12,515 nucleotides of DNA, from positions 1-12,515 of the forward strand of contig JALGVQ010000105.1 in assembly GCA_025774615.1 (NCBI GenBank). Reading direction: 5' to 3'. Made by a program: the position numbers and the translations under genes. The notes below the pieces were generated by a model. It made no database searches and was not told the DNA's origin. It saw nothing but the letters and a program-made list of their open reading frames with translations. This DNA comes from a bacterium. Its GTDB lineage: Bacteria > Blakebacterota > Blakebacteria > Blakebacterales > Blakebacteraceae. Shown here one piece after another: positions 1 through 7,778 of the stretch (positions are counted from its first letter, which is position 1; each line of letters begins with the position of its first letter).

Positions 1-624
1 CTCGATGATCGTCACCTGGCTCTCTTCCCCCACCACGATGAGGTTCCTGGGCCAGGAGACTGTAGCTTCCTCACTCTCTGATGAGAGGTAGAGCAGGTGG
101 ATCGGCTCTTTCATTACGGTGCCGCGCGGGATGTAGAGGAAAGCACCGTCCTTGATGAACGCGGTGTTCAATGTCGCGAAGGCGTTCTCATCGATCGTCG
201 CATATCCGCCCAGGTGGGTCTGTACCTTGTCGGGGACGGTCCTGATGGCATCGTTGAGGTTGCCCAGTACCGCGTCCTCGGGGAGATCGCAGATGGAGGA
301 GAACGAGGGTGCGTAATGTCCGTTGATGAACACGAGTTCCCCGCACATCACATAGGAGAATGGTACCACGTCGACCGGGCTCAGGTCTGCCTTCGCACTC
401 GGGACCCGTTTGAACAGTGTTTGCGCTATCTCTGAGATATCGGTCGCGCGCCAGGCCTCGAGGTCGGTTGAAGGAAAGCCGCTCTCCTTGAACCGGGAGA
501 TCGCGCGGTTCCTCAGCTGGGCGAGTGCGGCCGGTTCGTTCTGAGGCAGTCGTGACGCGAACTCGGTGTATTCCTCCAGCCAGGGACCGAGGATGACAGA
601 GCTGGCAAAGTCAGGTAATCCCAT
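1..624 (-). CDS. sufD: Fe-S cluster assembly protein SufD (N-terminal 208 residues, cut by window edge)
   Basis: SufD is the partner of SufB in the SufBC2D complex, the cytoplasmic scaffold on which iron-sulfur clusters are built. The ATG at 624 lies 6 bp after the sufC stop, and a GGGGTGAG stretch at the end of sufC serves as ribosome binding site. The 208 codons visible are open to the first base of the window. The N-terminal part shows the family's helical region, including a GFPSTDLEAWRATDIS stretch that matches the usual 'GFPT..EEWRYTD' region, followed by the start of the beta-helix core (FIKDGAFLYIPRGT, then VVGEESQVTI). SufD proteins are usually a little over 400 residues, so about half is missing, including the C-terminal region with the conserved histidine. 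Position as third gene of sufBCD supports SufD over a second SufB. Confidence 0.93.
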   Translation of the reverse strand, partial: MGLPDFASSVILGPWLEEYTEFASRLPQNEPAALAQLRNRAISRFKESGFPSTDLEAWRATDISEIAQTLFKRVPSAKADLSPVDVVPFSYVMCGELVFINGHYAPSFSSICDLPEDAVLGNLNDAIRTVPDKVQTHLGGYATIDENAFATLNTAFIKDGAFLYIPRGTVMKEPIHLLYLSSESEEATVSWPRNLIVVGEESQVTIIE

Positions 625-630
625 GAATGC

Positions 631-1410
631 TCACCCCGCCACGGATTCCTCGTCGGTTTCATCCGACGGATGTTGCTGGAGCCAGGCGTACCCCTTTTCC
701 TCCAGCTCGAGAGCGAGCTCCTTGCCCCCAGACTGGACGATCTCACCATCGACGAGTACGTGGACGAAGTCGGGGACGATATAACTGAGAAGACGCTGGT
801 AGTGTGTGATCACGATGAATGACCGCTTCTCGTCCCGCATCGAGTTCACCCCGTCTGCTACGATTCGCAGGGCATCGATATCGAGGCCGGAGTCGGTCTC
901 ATCCAGGATCGCAAGCTTCGGGTCGAGGACGGCCATGTGGAATATTTCGTTCCGCTTTTTTTCGCCTCCGGAGAACCCCTCATTCACCGGGCGTTTCAGG
1001 AGTGACTCGTCCATCTTCACCAGCGCCATCTTGTCCTGGATCATCTCGAGGAAGTCAAAGGCGTCCACCGCGGGCTCACCGTGGTGCTTGCGGATCGCAT
1101 TGAGGGCGGCCTTGAGGAAGTAAGCATTCGTTACGCCGGCGATCTCGACCGGGTACTGGAAGGCCATGAAGATCCCTTCCCGGGCCCGTTCCTCGGGACT
1201 GAGTTCGAACAGGTCCTTACCTCCGAAGGTGATTGTTCCATCGGGGATATGGTAGTGATCACGGCCCGCGAGGATCTGGGAAAAAGTGCTCTTCCCCGAC
1301 CCGTTCGGGCCCATGATCGCATGCACTTCACCCGGTTTTACGGTCAGGTTGAGCCCCTTCAGGATCTCCTGACCTTCGATCCAGGCGTGTAGATTCTTCA
1401 CCTCAAGCAT
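631..1410 (-). CDS. sufC: Fe-S cluster assembly ATPase SufC
   Basis: SufC is the ABC-type ATPase of the SufBC2D scaffold complex; ATP hydrolysis drives the rearrangement of SufB-SufD needed for cluster assembly. The 259-residue protein has a Walker A motif GPNGSGKST (residues 34-42), the Q-loop at FQYP (84-87), the SufC form of the ABC signature FSGGEKKRNE (146-155), Walker B with ILDETDSGLD (168-177) and the switch histidine in ITHYQ (H203). The ETDSGLDIDAL run after Walker B is typical of SufC rather than of transport ATPases, and there is no membrane segment. Length is that of the family. It starts 15 bp after the sufB stop; GGAGAAAAGGA in that gap provides the ribosome binding site. It is co-transcribed with sufB upstream and sufD downstream. 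Confidence 0.97.
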   Translation of the reverse strand: MLEVKNLHAWIEGQEILKGLNLTVKPGEVHAIMGPNGSGKSTFSQILAGRDHYHIPDGTITFGGKDLFELSPEERAREGIFMAFQYPVEIAGVTNAYFLKAALNAIRKHHGEPAVDAFDFLEMIQDKMALVKMDESLLKRPVNEGFSGGEKKRNEIFHMAVLDPKLAILDETDSGLDIDALRIVADGVNSMRDEKRSFIVITHYQRLLSYIVPDFVHVLVDGEIVQSGGKELALELEEKGYAWLQQHPSDETDEESVAG

Positions 1411-1425
1411 GATGTCCTTTTCTCC

Positions 1426-2934
1426 TCAGCCGACAGAGCCTTCGAGCGTAATCTGAAGCAGGTTGGAAGCTTCCACCGCGAACTCCATCGGCAGATGGTC
1501 GAAAACCTCTTTGCAGAAACCATTCACGATCATCGAGAGTGCATCCTCACCGCTGATACCCCGGGAAGCGCAGTAGAAGAGCTGATCCTCACCGACCTTC
1601 GAGGTTGAAGCTTCATGTTCAGTCTGCGCGGTCGGGTTTCTGACGTCGATGTAGGGGAAGGTGTGAGCGCCGCACTGGTCACCGATCAGCATCGAATCAC
1701 ATTGCGAATAATTCCGGGCGTTCTCCGCGCTCTTGCCGATCCGGACGAGTCCCCGGTAGGTGTTCTGACCATGCCCGGCCGAGATCCCCTTCGAGATGAT
1801 GGTGCTTTTCGAGCCCTTCCCGATATGGATCATCTTGGTACCGGTATCAGCCTGCTGGTAATTGCTCGATACAGCCACCGAGTAGAACTCACCGATCGAG
1901 TTCTCACCTTTCAGGATGCAGGAGGGATACTTCCAGGTAATGGCCGACCCGGTCTCCACCTGGCTCCACGATATCTTCGAACGGTCACCATCACAGAGTC
2001 CCCGCTTGGTGACAAAATTGTAGATACCCCCTACGCCCTGTTCATCTCCCGGGTACCAGTTCTGGACCGTCGAATAACGTATCTCCGCGTCCTTGTGGGC
2101 ATACAGCTCAACCACCGCGGCGTGCAGCTGGTTCTCATCCCGCATCGGTGCTGTACAGCCTTCCAGGTAGCTGACACGGCTTCCTTCGTCGGCGATGATG
2201 AGGGTCCGTTCAAATTGCCCGGTATTTGAGGCATTGATCCTGAAATAGGTAGAGAGCTCCATCGGACAGTGGACACCGGGAGGTACGTATACGAACGATC
2301 CGTCGGTGAATACCGCCGAATTCAGAGCAGCGTAATAGTTGTCACGGTGAGGCACAACCGATCCCAGGTACTGCTGAACCAGTTCAGGGTGTTCCCTGAC
2401 CGCTTCGGAGAATGAGCAGAAGATCACCCCCACCTCGGCCAGCTTGTCCTTGAACGTTGTTGCCACCGACACGCTATCGAAGATCGCGTCGACGGCCACG
2501 CCTGCCAGCTTCTTCTGCTCCAGCAGGGGGATGCCAAGTTTCTCGTAGGTGTCAAGGATCTCGGGATCGACCTCATCAAGACTCTTCGGCTGATCACCAG
2601 CCATCGACTTCGGTGCCGAGTAGTAGCTGATCGCCTGGAAATTGATAGGGGGATAAGAGACATTAGCCCAGGTCGGTTCAATCATGGTGAGCCAGTTGCG
2701 GTACGACTTCAGCCGCCACTCCAACAGCCAGTCCGGCTCATTCTTCTTCATGGAGATCAGTTTGATCACATCTTCGTCGAGACCGGGTGGAAGGGTGTCC
2801 TGCTCGACATCAGTTACGAAACCTTCCCGGTATTTCCGCTCTTCCAGCTGCCTGATTGCGTCCTCGGTTGTGGCAGGTGTGCTGGGCCCGGGCGCAACAG
2901 GTGCGGTTCCTTCGCTGTGATCGATCTCTGACAT
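1426..2934 (-). CDS. sufB: Fe-S cluster scaffold protein SufB
   Basis: SufB is the core scaffold subunit of the SufBC2D complex, on which nascent Fe-S clusters assemble in the cytoplasm. The 502-residue protein carries the strongly conserved C-terminal half: [39 protein letters not shown], then FYCASRGIS and the end EGSVG. The cysteine in FYC (C455) and the glutamate in PMEF (E484) are 29 residues apart, the same spacing as E. coli C405 and E434, the two residues needed for activity there. The protein is slightly long because of a Pro/Thr/Ala-rich N-terminal stretch of about 25 residues. The ATG at 2934 is preceded by GAGGA at a suitable distance. It is first in the sufBCD operon; no sufA, sufS, sufE or regulator gene is present between it and the divergent porin gene. 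Confidence 0.97.
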   Translation of the reverse strand: MSEIDHSEGTAPVAPGPSTPATTEDAIRQLEERKYREGFVTDVEQDTLPPGLDEDVIKLISMKKNEPDWLLEWRLKSYRNWLTMIEPTWANVSYPPINFQAISYYSAPKSMAGDQPKSLDEVDPEILDTYEKLGIPLLEQKKLAGVAVDAIFDSVSVATTFKDKLAEVGVIFCSFSEAVREHPELVQQYLGSVVPHRDNYYAALNSAVFTDGSFVYVPPGVHCPMELSTYFRINASNTGQFERTLIIADEGSRVSYLEGCTAPMRDENQLHAAVVELYAHKDAEIRYSTVQNWYPGDEQGVGGIYNFVTKRGLCDGDRSKISWSQVETGSAITWKYPSCILKGENSIGEFYSVAVSSNYQQADTGTKMIHIGKGSKSTIISKGISAGHGQNTYRGLVRIGKSAENARNYSQCDSMLIGDQCGAHTFPYIDVRNPTAQTEHEASTSKVGEDQLFYCASRGISGEDALSMIVNGFCKEVFDHLPMEFAVEASNLLQITLEGSVG

Positions 2935-2977
2935 GGATATCCTCGGTATAAACCCGACAAATTTCGTCGCTTTTAAT

Positions 2978-2996
2978 GTGCCTGTATGATAGGCAC
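2978..2996. repeat. palindrome around the suf -10 element (operator candidate)
   Basis: GTGCCT (2978-2983) and AGGCAC (2991-2996) form a perfect 6-bp inverted repeat with a 7-bp spacer. The spacer plus the edge of the right arm contains the -10 hexamer of the suf promoter, so a dimeric protein bound here would block RNA polymerase. There is no T-run and it lies at the promoter, so a terminator role is unlikely. The binding protein is unknown. Confidence 0.45.
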
Positions 2997-3013
2997 CCTG
3001 TATGCCCTGTCAA
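2986..3013 (-). promoter_or_regulatory. sigma70-type promoter of sufBCD
   Basis: On the minus strand TTGACA (3013-3008, 6/6 to the -35 consensus) is followed after 16 bp by TATCAT (2991-2986, 5/6 to TATAAT). Transcription would start near 2979, leaving a leader of about 45 nt before the sufB ATG. Within that leader CGAC (2969-2966) and GTCG (2958-2955) can pair over a 7-nt loop. This is the best promoter match in the window. It is flanked by two palindromes, listed separately, so it is probably regulated. Confidence 0.72.
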
Positions 3014-3033
3014 CCCCTGTTATTACAGGGGTT
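3012..3033. repeat. 22-bp perfect palindrome at the suf -35 element (operator candidate)
   Basis: AACCCCTGT (3012-3020), spacer TATT, then ACAGGGGTT (3025-3033): a perfect 9-bp inverted repeat. The left end overlaps the suf -35 box (3008-3013). It carries the hexamer CCCTGT, which recurs in the same orientation at 2996-3001, 3005-3010, 3015-3020 and 3053-3058, so the region may bind a regulator at several sites. In other bacteria suf promoters are controlled by Rrf2-type (IscR, SufR) or Fur regulators; the sequence does not match a consensus closely enough for me to name one. Confidence 0.5.
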
Positions 3034-3057
3034 TACGCCCATTGGAATGTTTCCCTG

Positions 3058-3091
3058 TTGTCACACGATCGCCACACCTTATCTAGATAAT
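3058..3091 (+). promoter_or_regulatory. Pho-box-like promoter of the porin gene
   Basis: TTGTCAC (3058-3064) and TCGCCAC (3069-3075) are two 7-bp half-sites in 11-bp register, and ATGTTTC (3047-3053) is a weaker one 11 bp further upstream. Exactly 10 bp after 3075 lies GATAAT (3086-3091), 5/6 to the -10 consensus. The PhoB-activated phoA promoter of E. coli has the same geometry: two CTGTCAT-like repeats 11 bp apart, 10 bp, then a -10. TTGTCAC matches the Pho consensus in 6/7 positions and TCGCCAC in 4/7, so this is a moderate match. Transcription would start near 3098, giving a leader of about 100 nt. The 264-bp space 2935-3198 otherwise contains the suf promoter and no gene. Confidence 0.5.
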
Positions 3092-3183
3092 GGGAGCGTT
3101 CAAAGCAGTCGAATCTGATGAGATACCGGATCGGGAATGCTGACATGTACATTTCCCGCGAATTCCGGTCGAACCGTCCAATC

Positions 3184-3190
3184 AAGGAGA
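3184..3190 (+). promoter_or_regulatory. ribosome binding site that fixes the porin start
   Basis: AAGGAGA, 8 nt before the ATG at 3199. The reading frame is open further upstream to an ATG at 3118, but that codon has no Shine-Dalgarno sequence and would put about 27 polar residues before the signal peptide. Confidence 0.8.
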
Positions 3191-3198
3191 TTCTTCGG

Positions 3199-4194
3199 AT
3201 GTTCCGACGAGTTCTTACTGCCGCCACCGTGATCATGGTGATCGTCTCTCTCGGCACACCGGCCCGGGCTCAGGTAGCTGGAAACGGCACCCTCAAGGGG
3301 AGGGCCTATTTCGACCTTTCGCAGGGATTGAGTGATGATGTGGACAATATGCTGACCCACGGATTCCGCCGGGTCTACTTCACCTATGACACGCAGATGA
3401 GCGAAGGCATTACCGGGCGTTTCCGCACCGACGTGAAACAGGATGGTGACGGGAAGTATCGTCTCTTCATCAAGCATGTCTACGCTGACTGGATAGCATC
3501 CGGCGTGGTGAGTATCCGCGCGGGAATGATGGGTACACCTTTCTTCGGAACCATCGAGGAGGTCTGGGCCTACCGGGGTGTAGAGATGACGATGCAGGAC
3601 TACTTCAAGATCCGTTCATCGGCAGATCTGGGGGTGATGGCCCGGATCAGGCTGAACGAGATGATTGCATTGAATGTCATGCTCAGTAACGGCGACGGCT
3701 ACAGCAAACTCGATGACATTTCATTCGGCAAGGCGTATGAGATACAGGGGGTCTTCACTCCGGTCGACGGCCTGCTCGTGACCGCTCACTTCGGGATGAA
3801 CGGGTTCGACAGTGACGGCGACCCGCTGACCGAAGGCGACATGGAGAACACAACCACCATGGATCTCTCGGTCGGGTATGAGAGTGGGAACTTCGTGGTC
3901 GGTGGCTCATACACCACCCAGTCGAACTACCGGTTCACCCTCGACCAGGACGGAGCCGGTTTCTGGGGCTTCGGCCGTTTCACGATCCCTGAATCACCCC
4001 TGACCGTGCTGGCCAGCTACATGAACTGGGATCCCGATACCGGCGTGGATGATGACACCATGACGCTGTTGCTCATCGGTCTCGATTACACCCCCGGCAA
4101 GGGGCTGAGCATCATTCCGAACTTCCATCAGACGAAGACGGGCAGTGGTGATCCCACCAACGTGTTCCGGGTTACCTTCAACTGGAAGTGGTAG
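3199..4194 (+). CDS. outer-membrane beta-barrel porin, possibly phosphate-related
   Basis: The 331-residue product begins with a clear signal peptide (MFRRVLTAATVIMVIVSLGT, cleavage probably after ARA at 22-24) and continues as alternating strands rich in aromatic and Gly/Asp residues, ending in FNWKW; a final aromatic residue is the usual mark for insertion by the Bam machinery. It is therefore probably an outer-membrane porin. Stretches such as RRVYFTYDTQMSEGITGRFR, then GTPFFGTIEEVWAYRGVEMT, and SSADLGVMARIRLNE resemble the 'porin O/P-like' proteins of diderm bacteria. Which solute passes is not shown by the sequence. The neighbourhood (phoR ends 9 bp from its end, and a Pho-box-like promoter lies upstream) suggests phosphate. 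It stands alone, divergent from suf and convergent with phoR. Start chosen by the AAGGAGA site and the signal peptide. Confidence 0.8.
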   Translation: MFRRVLTAATVIMVIVSLGTPARAQVAGNGTLKGRAYFDLSQGLSDDVDNMLTHGFRRVYFTYDTQMSEGITGRFRTDVKQDGDGKYRLFIKHVYADWIASGVVSIRAGMMGTPFFGTIEEVWAYRGVEMTMQDYFKIRSSADLGVMARIRLNEMIALNVMLSNGDGYSKLDDISFGKAYEIQGVFTPVDGLLVTAHFGMNGFDSDGDPLTEGDMENTTTMDLSVGYESGNFVVGGSYTTQSNYRFTLDQDGAGFWGFGRFTIPESPLTVLASYMNWDPDTGVDDDTMTLLLIGLDYTPGKGLSIIPNFHQTKTGSGDPTNVFRVTFNWKW

Positions 4195-4203
4195 GGGATA
4201 CGG

Positions 4204-5955
4204 TCAGGCGACAGGCAGGGTGAACCAGAAGAGGGAGCCGCCGTCGGGCGCCGGTTCGAAGCCGGCTCTCCCGCCCATCGCTTCCGCCAGGTGGCGAACG
4301 ATGGAGAGTCCGAGTCCAGTACCTCCGGCTTCCCTCGATCGTCCTTCATCGATCCGGTAGAAACGTTCGAAGATACGGTCCCGGTGTCTGAGTTCGATCC
4401 CCGGACCGTTGTCGATCACTTCGATTCTGATCTCGCCGTCGCGGTTCTCTGCGCGCACGATGATCTTCCCGCCTTCAGGGGTAAACTTGATCGCGTTGTC
4501 CAGGAGGTTCAGGAATATCTGCTCTATTCCCTGAGGGTCAGCTGTGACTGCCATTTCGTCCGGGATCCCGACGATAAGTTCATGCTCTCTTCCCTCGATG
4601 AGGTCTCCAAGGGACCTGACTGTGCTCTGCAGTACTCCTTGGAGCTGCAGTGTGACCGTTTCTGCCTGGAATCCATCACTCTCCAGCCTGGAGAGGTCGA
4701 GCAGGTCGTCCACCAGGTTCGAGAGGCGTTCGGCATCATTGAGGATGTTGCCGATAAACCGGACCGCGTGTTCCCGATCATCAAGAGCTCCATCGATCAG
4801 GGTTTCGGCATTGGCCCTGATCACGCTCACTGGTGTACGCAGTTCGTGGGATACATTCGCCAGAAAGTCACGTCTGATACGTTCCAGCCGTCTCAATTCG
4901 GTGACGTCGATCAGGACCAGGACTGCACCGCCATTCACATCGAGGGGTGTTGCCCGGACGAGCAGAGTGAGCGCCTGATCCCCGAGCAGCGCGATTTCTC
5001 CGGCAGCGGGAGTGCCGGCCCGGGCGGAATTCACAAGACGGTCGAGATCGGGTGACCGGACCGTTTCGAGAAGGGTTCGTCCAACCGGTTCCTCTTTCAG
5101 ACTGAGCAGAGACATGGCCCGTGGATTGACCATCGTGATCCGCTGGTCTGCATCGAGGGCGATCACCGCGCCATGCATGCTGTCCAGGACCGCCTGGAAG
5201 CGGTTCCGTTCATCGGACAACGTGGAAACGGTGTGTTCCAACTCCTCTGCGATCTGGTTTATCGATCCGGCCAGCCCTCCAAGTTCATCGCGGCTCCGGG
5301 GAAGTAATCTACGGCCCATCTCGCCGGAGGCCAGGGAACGCGCTCCGTCGGCGATCTCCAGCAATGTGCGTGCAAGGAGGCGGGAGATGACCCATGAAAC
5401 CAGGAGAGCGAGGATGACCCCGAGCAGTCCGGCGACGGCGAGGAACTCCCGGAATCGTCCGATGGCGGTGTGCACCTCGGTCAGTGGTCGGGATACCCGT
5501 ACGACACCTGATCCTTCCTCCCGGGACCAGGGCAGCGCCAGGTAGAGCATGTCGGTGCCCAGAGTCGTGCTGTAGCGACGGGCTACTCCGCGGCCTTCTG
5601 TGAGGGCCTGATGGATCTCACTCCGGTTACGGTGGTTCTCGACTGCTCTGATCTCGTCGAGGTTCAGCTCGGTGTCACCGAAGACCACTCCTTCACCCGA
5701 GATGATCGTGACTCTGACATCCACGAGCCCACCGATGGAATCAGCCAGTGCGTCCCAGGCTGTCAGTGAGTCGAACCGGGGTGTACATTCGACCTGCTGG
5801 CGGGTGAGGCGCGCGAAATCGGTCAGTTCGCTCTCTATCCGCTCCTCATACCAGTCCCTCAGACGGTTCTCCAGATAGAGTCCGCTTGCGACGATCATGA
5901 TGAGGATTGCTGCACCCGAGCTGAGAAAGATCTTCCCCCGCATGCCGATCCTCAC
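4204..5955 (-). CDS. phoR: phosphate-regulon sensor histidine kinase PhoR
   Basis: PhoR phosphorylates PhoB when phosphate is low. The 583-residue inner-membrane protein has a first membrane helix (about residues 9-28), an extracytoplasmic domain (about 29-170), a second helix (about 171-194), a HAMP linker (to about 245), a PAS domain (about 250-350), a HisKA domain with the phospho-accepting histidine in NVSHELRTP (H370), and an ATPase domain with NLLDNAIKFTP (483-493), DNGPGI (515-520), FERFYRID and GGTGLGLSIV. The sizeable extracytoplasmic domain resembles Bacillus-type PhoR rather than the short loop of E. coli. The start is a GTG at 5955 overlapping the phoB stop (GTGA) with GGAG upstream; an ATG at 5943, preceded by GAGG, is an equally possible start. 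It is last in the pst operon, which supports PhoR over another two-component kinase. Confidence 0.93.
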   Translation of the reverse strand: MRIGMRGKIFLSSGAAILIMIVASGLYLENRLRDWYEERIESELTDFARLTRQQVECTPRFDSLTAWDALADSIGGLVDVRVTIISGEGVVFGDTELNLDEIRAVENHRNRSEIHQALTEGRGVARRYSTTLGTDMLYLALPWSREEGSGVVRVSRPLTEVHTAIGRFREFLAVAGLLGVILALLVSWVISRLLARTLLEIADGARSLASGEMGRRLLPRSRDELGGLAGSINQIAEELEHTVSTLSDERNRFQAVLDSMHGAVIALDADQRITMVNPRAMSLLSLKEEPVGRTLLETVRSPDLDRLVNSARAGTPAAGEIALLGDQALTLLVRATPLDVNGGAVLVLIDVTELRRLERIRRDFLANVSHELRTPVSVIRANAETLIDGALDDREHAVRFIGNILNDAERLSNLVDDLLDLSRLESDGFQAETVTLQLQGVLQSTVRSLGDLIEGREHELIVGIPDEMAVTADPQGIEQIFLNLLDNAIKFTPEGGKIIVRAENRDGEIRIEVIDNGPGIELRHRDRIFERFYRIDEGRSREAGGTGLGLSIVRHLAEAMGGRAGFEPAPDGGSLFWFTLPVA

Positions 5956-6668
5956 TCCGGGACTCCATTCACTCTGGCGCGGAACCGGTAGCCGACCCCC
6001 CTGATGGTCTCGATATAATCTCCTGCCGTCCCCAGTTTCACTCTGAGACGTTTGATATGGGTGTCGACGGTCCTGGTCGTCACATCGGCCTCGATGCCCC
6101 AGACATCATCAAGGAGGATTGTGCGGGTCTGTACTCGCCCCTTGCGCCTGAGGAGGACATTCAGCAGTCGGAATTCAAGCGCGGTCAGCTGTATCTCCTC
6201 TTCTCCCACCCAGACCCGGTGTCCATCCTGATCGATACGGAGCATCCCGAACACGTGTTCGTCCAGTAGTGCCTCCGGGGGCATCCGGCGGCGCAGGATC
6301 ACCTTCACTCGCAGCATCAGTTCACGCATGCTGAATGGTTTGACCACGTAATCGTCAGCTCCGACCTCGAAACCGACCACCCGATCGATCTCGTCACCCC
6401 TGGCGGTGAGTATGATGACGAAGACTTCGCGGGTCAGTTCATTCTCCCGGAGGCTCCGGCAGACCTGCGTGCCGGGGATGTCGGGCAGCATCAGATCGAG
6501 CAGAATGAGGTCGGGGACCGGTTCAGTGGAGGCCAGCTCGAGTCCCTCGGCTCCGGTCATCGCAGTCCTGGTCTGGAAGCCGTTCTTCTGGAGATTGTAA
6601 TCGAGGGTGCTCAGAAGCCCCTCTTCATCCTCGATGACGAGGACAAGCCCGGAGGCCATCTCATCCAT
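5952..6668 (-). CDS. phoB: phosphate-regulon response regulator PhoB
   Basis: PhoB is an OmpR-family transcription factor that, once phosphorylated by PhoR, binds Pho boxes and activates phosphate-starvation genes. The 238-residue protein has a receiver domain with the acidic pair E13/D14, phospho-acceptor D58 (ILLDLMLPD), T88 and K110 (VKPF), and a winged-helix DNA-binding domain with LTALEFRLLNVL, then TRTVDTHIKRLR and the C-terminal IRGVGYRF hairpin. Length is typical of the family. The ATG at 6668 lies inside the end of arsC (8-bp overlap); an ATG at 6659 is an alternative start that would remove three residues. The stop overlaps the phoR start, so the two are translationally coupled. Its likely targets in this window are the tandem repeats before pstS and the site before the porin. 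Confidence 0.93.
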   Translation of the reverse strand: MDEMASGLVLVIEDEEGLLSTLDYNLQKNGFQTRTAMTGAEGLELASTEPVPDLILLDLMLPDIPGTQVCRSLRENELTREVFVIILTARGDEIDRVVGFEVGADDYVVKPFSMRELMLRVKVILRRRMPPEALLDEHVFGMLRIDQDGHRVWVGEEEIQLTALEFRLLNVLLRRKGRVQTRTILLDDVWGIEADVTTRTVDTHIKRLRVKLGTAGDYIETIRGVGYRFRARVNGVPE

Positions 6669-7104
6669 ATCGGGCCTGCCCGGTCTTCAGGTGCTGCAGA
6701 TATTCTTCGATGCGGGATCCGATCTCATTCCGGATGAGTCGGAAAACGTCCATGATCTCCTCCTCCGATCCGGTCGCTCCGGCCGGATCATCGAACGGCC
6801 AGTGATCCTTCTCAACGCCCGGCGGCAGGATCGGGCAGTGCTCATCGGCGTGTCCGCACACCGTGATCACCAGCTCGGCCCGCTCGATCATCGCATCAGT
6901 CACACGGGTCGACTCCTGGCTGGCGATGTCGATCCCGATCTCCGCCATGGCCCGGATGGCGCGCGGATTCTGGCCGTGAGCCTCAATCCCGGCCGATTCC
7001 GCCTCGATGAGACCGGCGCCCAGTTGGTGGGCGAATCCCTCTGCCATCTGTGATCGGCATGAATTGCCCGTACAGAGGAAGAGTATTCTGCGAGGGTGCA
7101 TCAT
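6661..7104 (-). CDS. arsC: thioredoxin-coupled arsenate reductase ArsC
   Basis: The 147-residue cytoplasmic protein belongs to the low-molecular-weight tyrosine-phosphatase fold. It carries the P-loop CTGNSCRSQMAEG (CX5R: C11, R17) and, decisively, C83 and C90 in VCGHADEHCP, followed by HWPFDDPA with the general-acid aspartate (D105). In the well-studied Staphylococcus and Bacillus enzymes C10, C82 and C89 carry out the thiol relay that reduces arsenate to arsenite and is recycled by thioredoxin; the spacing here is the same. A plain phosphatase would lack the last two cysteines. The start ATG overlaps the phoU stop (ATGA) and its end overlaps phoB, so it is an integral member of the phosphate operon. 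No arsenite exporter or arsR is present in the window. Arsenate is a phosphate mimic taken up by phosphate transporters, which explains the placement. Confidence 0.9.
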   Translation of the reverse strand: MMHPRRILFLCTGNSCRSQMAEGFAHQLGAGLIEAESAGIEAHGQNPRAIRAMAEIGIDIASQESTRVTDAMIERAELVITVCGHADEHCPILPPGVEKDHWPFDDPAGATGSEEEIMDVFRLIRNEIGSRIEEYLQHLKTGQARYG

Positions 7105-7778
7105 TTCGACGGCATCTCCCCGGCATCGGGCTGGTGGCGGATAATCTGGCCCTCCACCATGAAAACCACCTCTTCGGCGATGTTGGTGGCGTGATCGGCG
7201 ATCCGTTCGAGTTGCCGTGAGACCGAGAGGATATGGACCGCTTCATCGAGTGTTTCCGGATTCTGTCTGATGTGATCCTGCACGGTCTCATACATCAGAC
7301 GATGGGTCTCATCCACTTCATCATCCCTCTGAATGATCTCCCTGGCCAGCGCCGCATCCTCATTCACCAGGGAATCGAGACTGTCTTTCACCATCTGCCG
7401 TGTCGTTGCGGTCATGTCGATCAGATCTTCAGGTATCGAGATCGGTTCATGATCGGTGAGGAACTCGGCACGCTCGGCGATGTTGACTGCCAGATCGGCC
7501 ATCCGTTCCAGATCGTTGTTCACCATCATGCAGGCTACCACGAACCGGAGATCGCTCGCGACCGGCTGATGGAGTGCCAGGATCTTGAGACAGTTCTCGG
7601 CGATGTCGACCTCTTTCTGATCGATCACTTCTTCATCCTGCAGGACCTCCGCCACCAGGGAATCGTCCCGGTTCATGAGGGCGGTGATCGACTTGTTGAT
7701 CGCTTCTTCTACCAGACCGCCCATGGCCAGGAGTTCCTGCCTGACGTTCTCAAGGTCTCTGAACAGATGCATCGACAT
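7101..7778 (-). CDS. phoU: phosphate signalling regulator PhoU
   Basis: PhoU is the cytoplasmic protein that connects the Pst transporter to PhoR and keeps the kinase from activating PhoB when phosphate is plentiful. The 225-residue protein is made of two similar three-helix PhoU domains; each ends in the characteristic metal-binding helix: NDLERMADLAVNIAE in the first half and RQLERIADHATNIAEEV in the second. Length fits the family. The ATG at 7778 has AAGGG 9 nt upstream; a second in-frame ATG two codons later is possible. A 70-bp gap separates it from pstB, and its stop overlaps the arsC start. Confidence 0.95.
   Translation of the reverse strand: MSMHLFRDLENVRQELLAMGGLVEEAINKSITALMNRDDSLVAEVLQDEEVIDQKEVDIAENCLKILALHQPVASDLRFVVACMMVNNDLERMADLAVNIAERAEFLTDHEPISIPEDLIDMTATTRQMVKDSLDSLVNEDAALAREIIQRDDEVDETHRLMYETVQDHIRQNPETLDEAVHILSVSRQLERIADHATNIAEEVVFMVEGQIIRHQPDAGEMPSK

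Noticed and set aside
1615-2229. A 204-codon plus-strand open frame opposite sufB
   Set aside because: It is the complement of the highly conserved sufB; no ribosome binding site or family match.
2998-3023. CTGTATG, CTGTCAA and CTGTTAT as a Pho box
   Set aside because: The repeats are 9 and 10 bp apart rather than 11, and no -10 follows at the right distance on the plus strand.
3012-3033. The 22-bp palindrome as a transcription terminator
   Set aside because: No gene reads into it from either side, and no T-run follows; it sits at a -35 box, so an operator is more likely.
6661-7104. ArsC as a protein-tyrosine phosphatase
   Set aside because: The additional C83 and C90 at the arsenate-reductase spacing and the HWPFDDPA segment mark the thioredoxin-coupled arsenate reductase branch.
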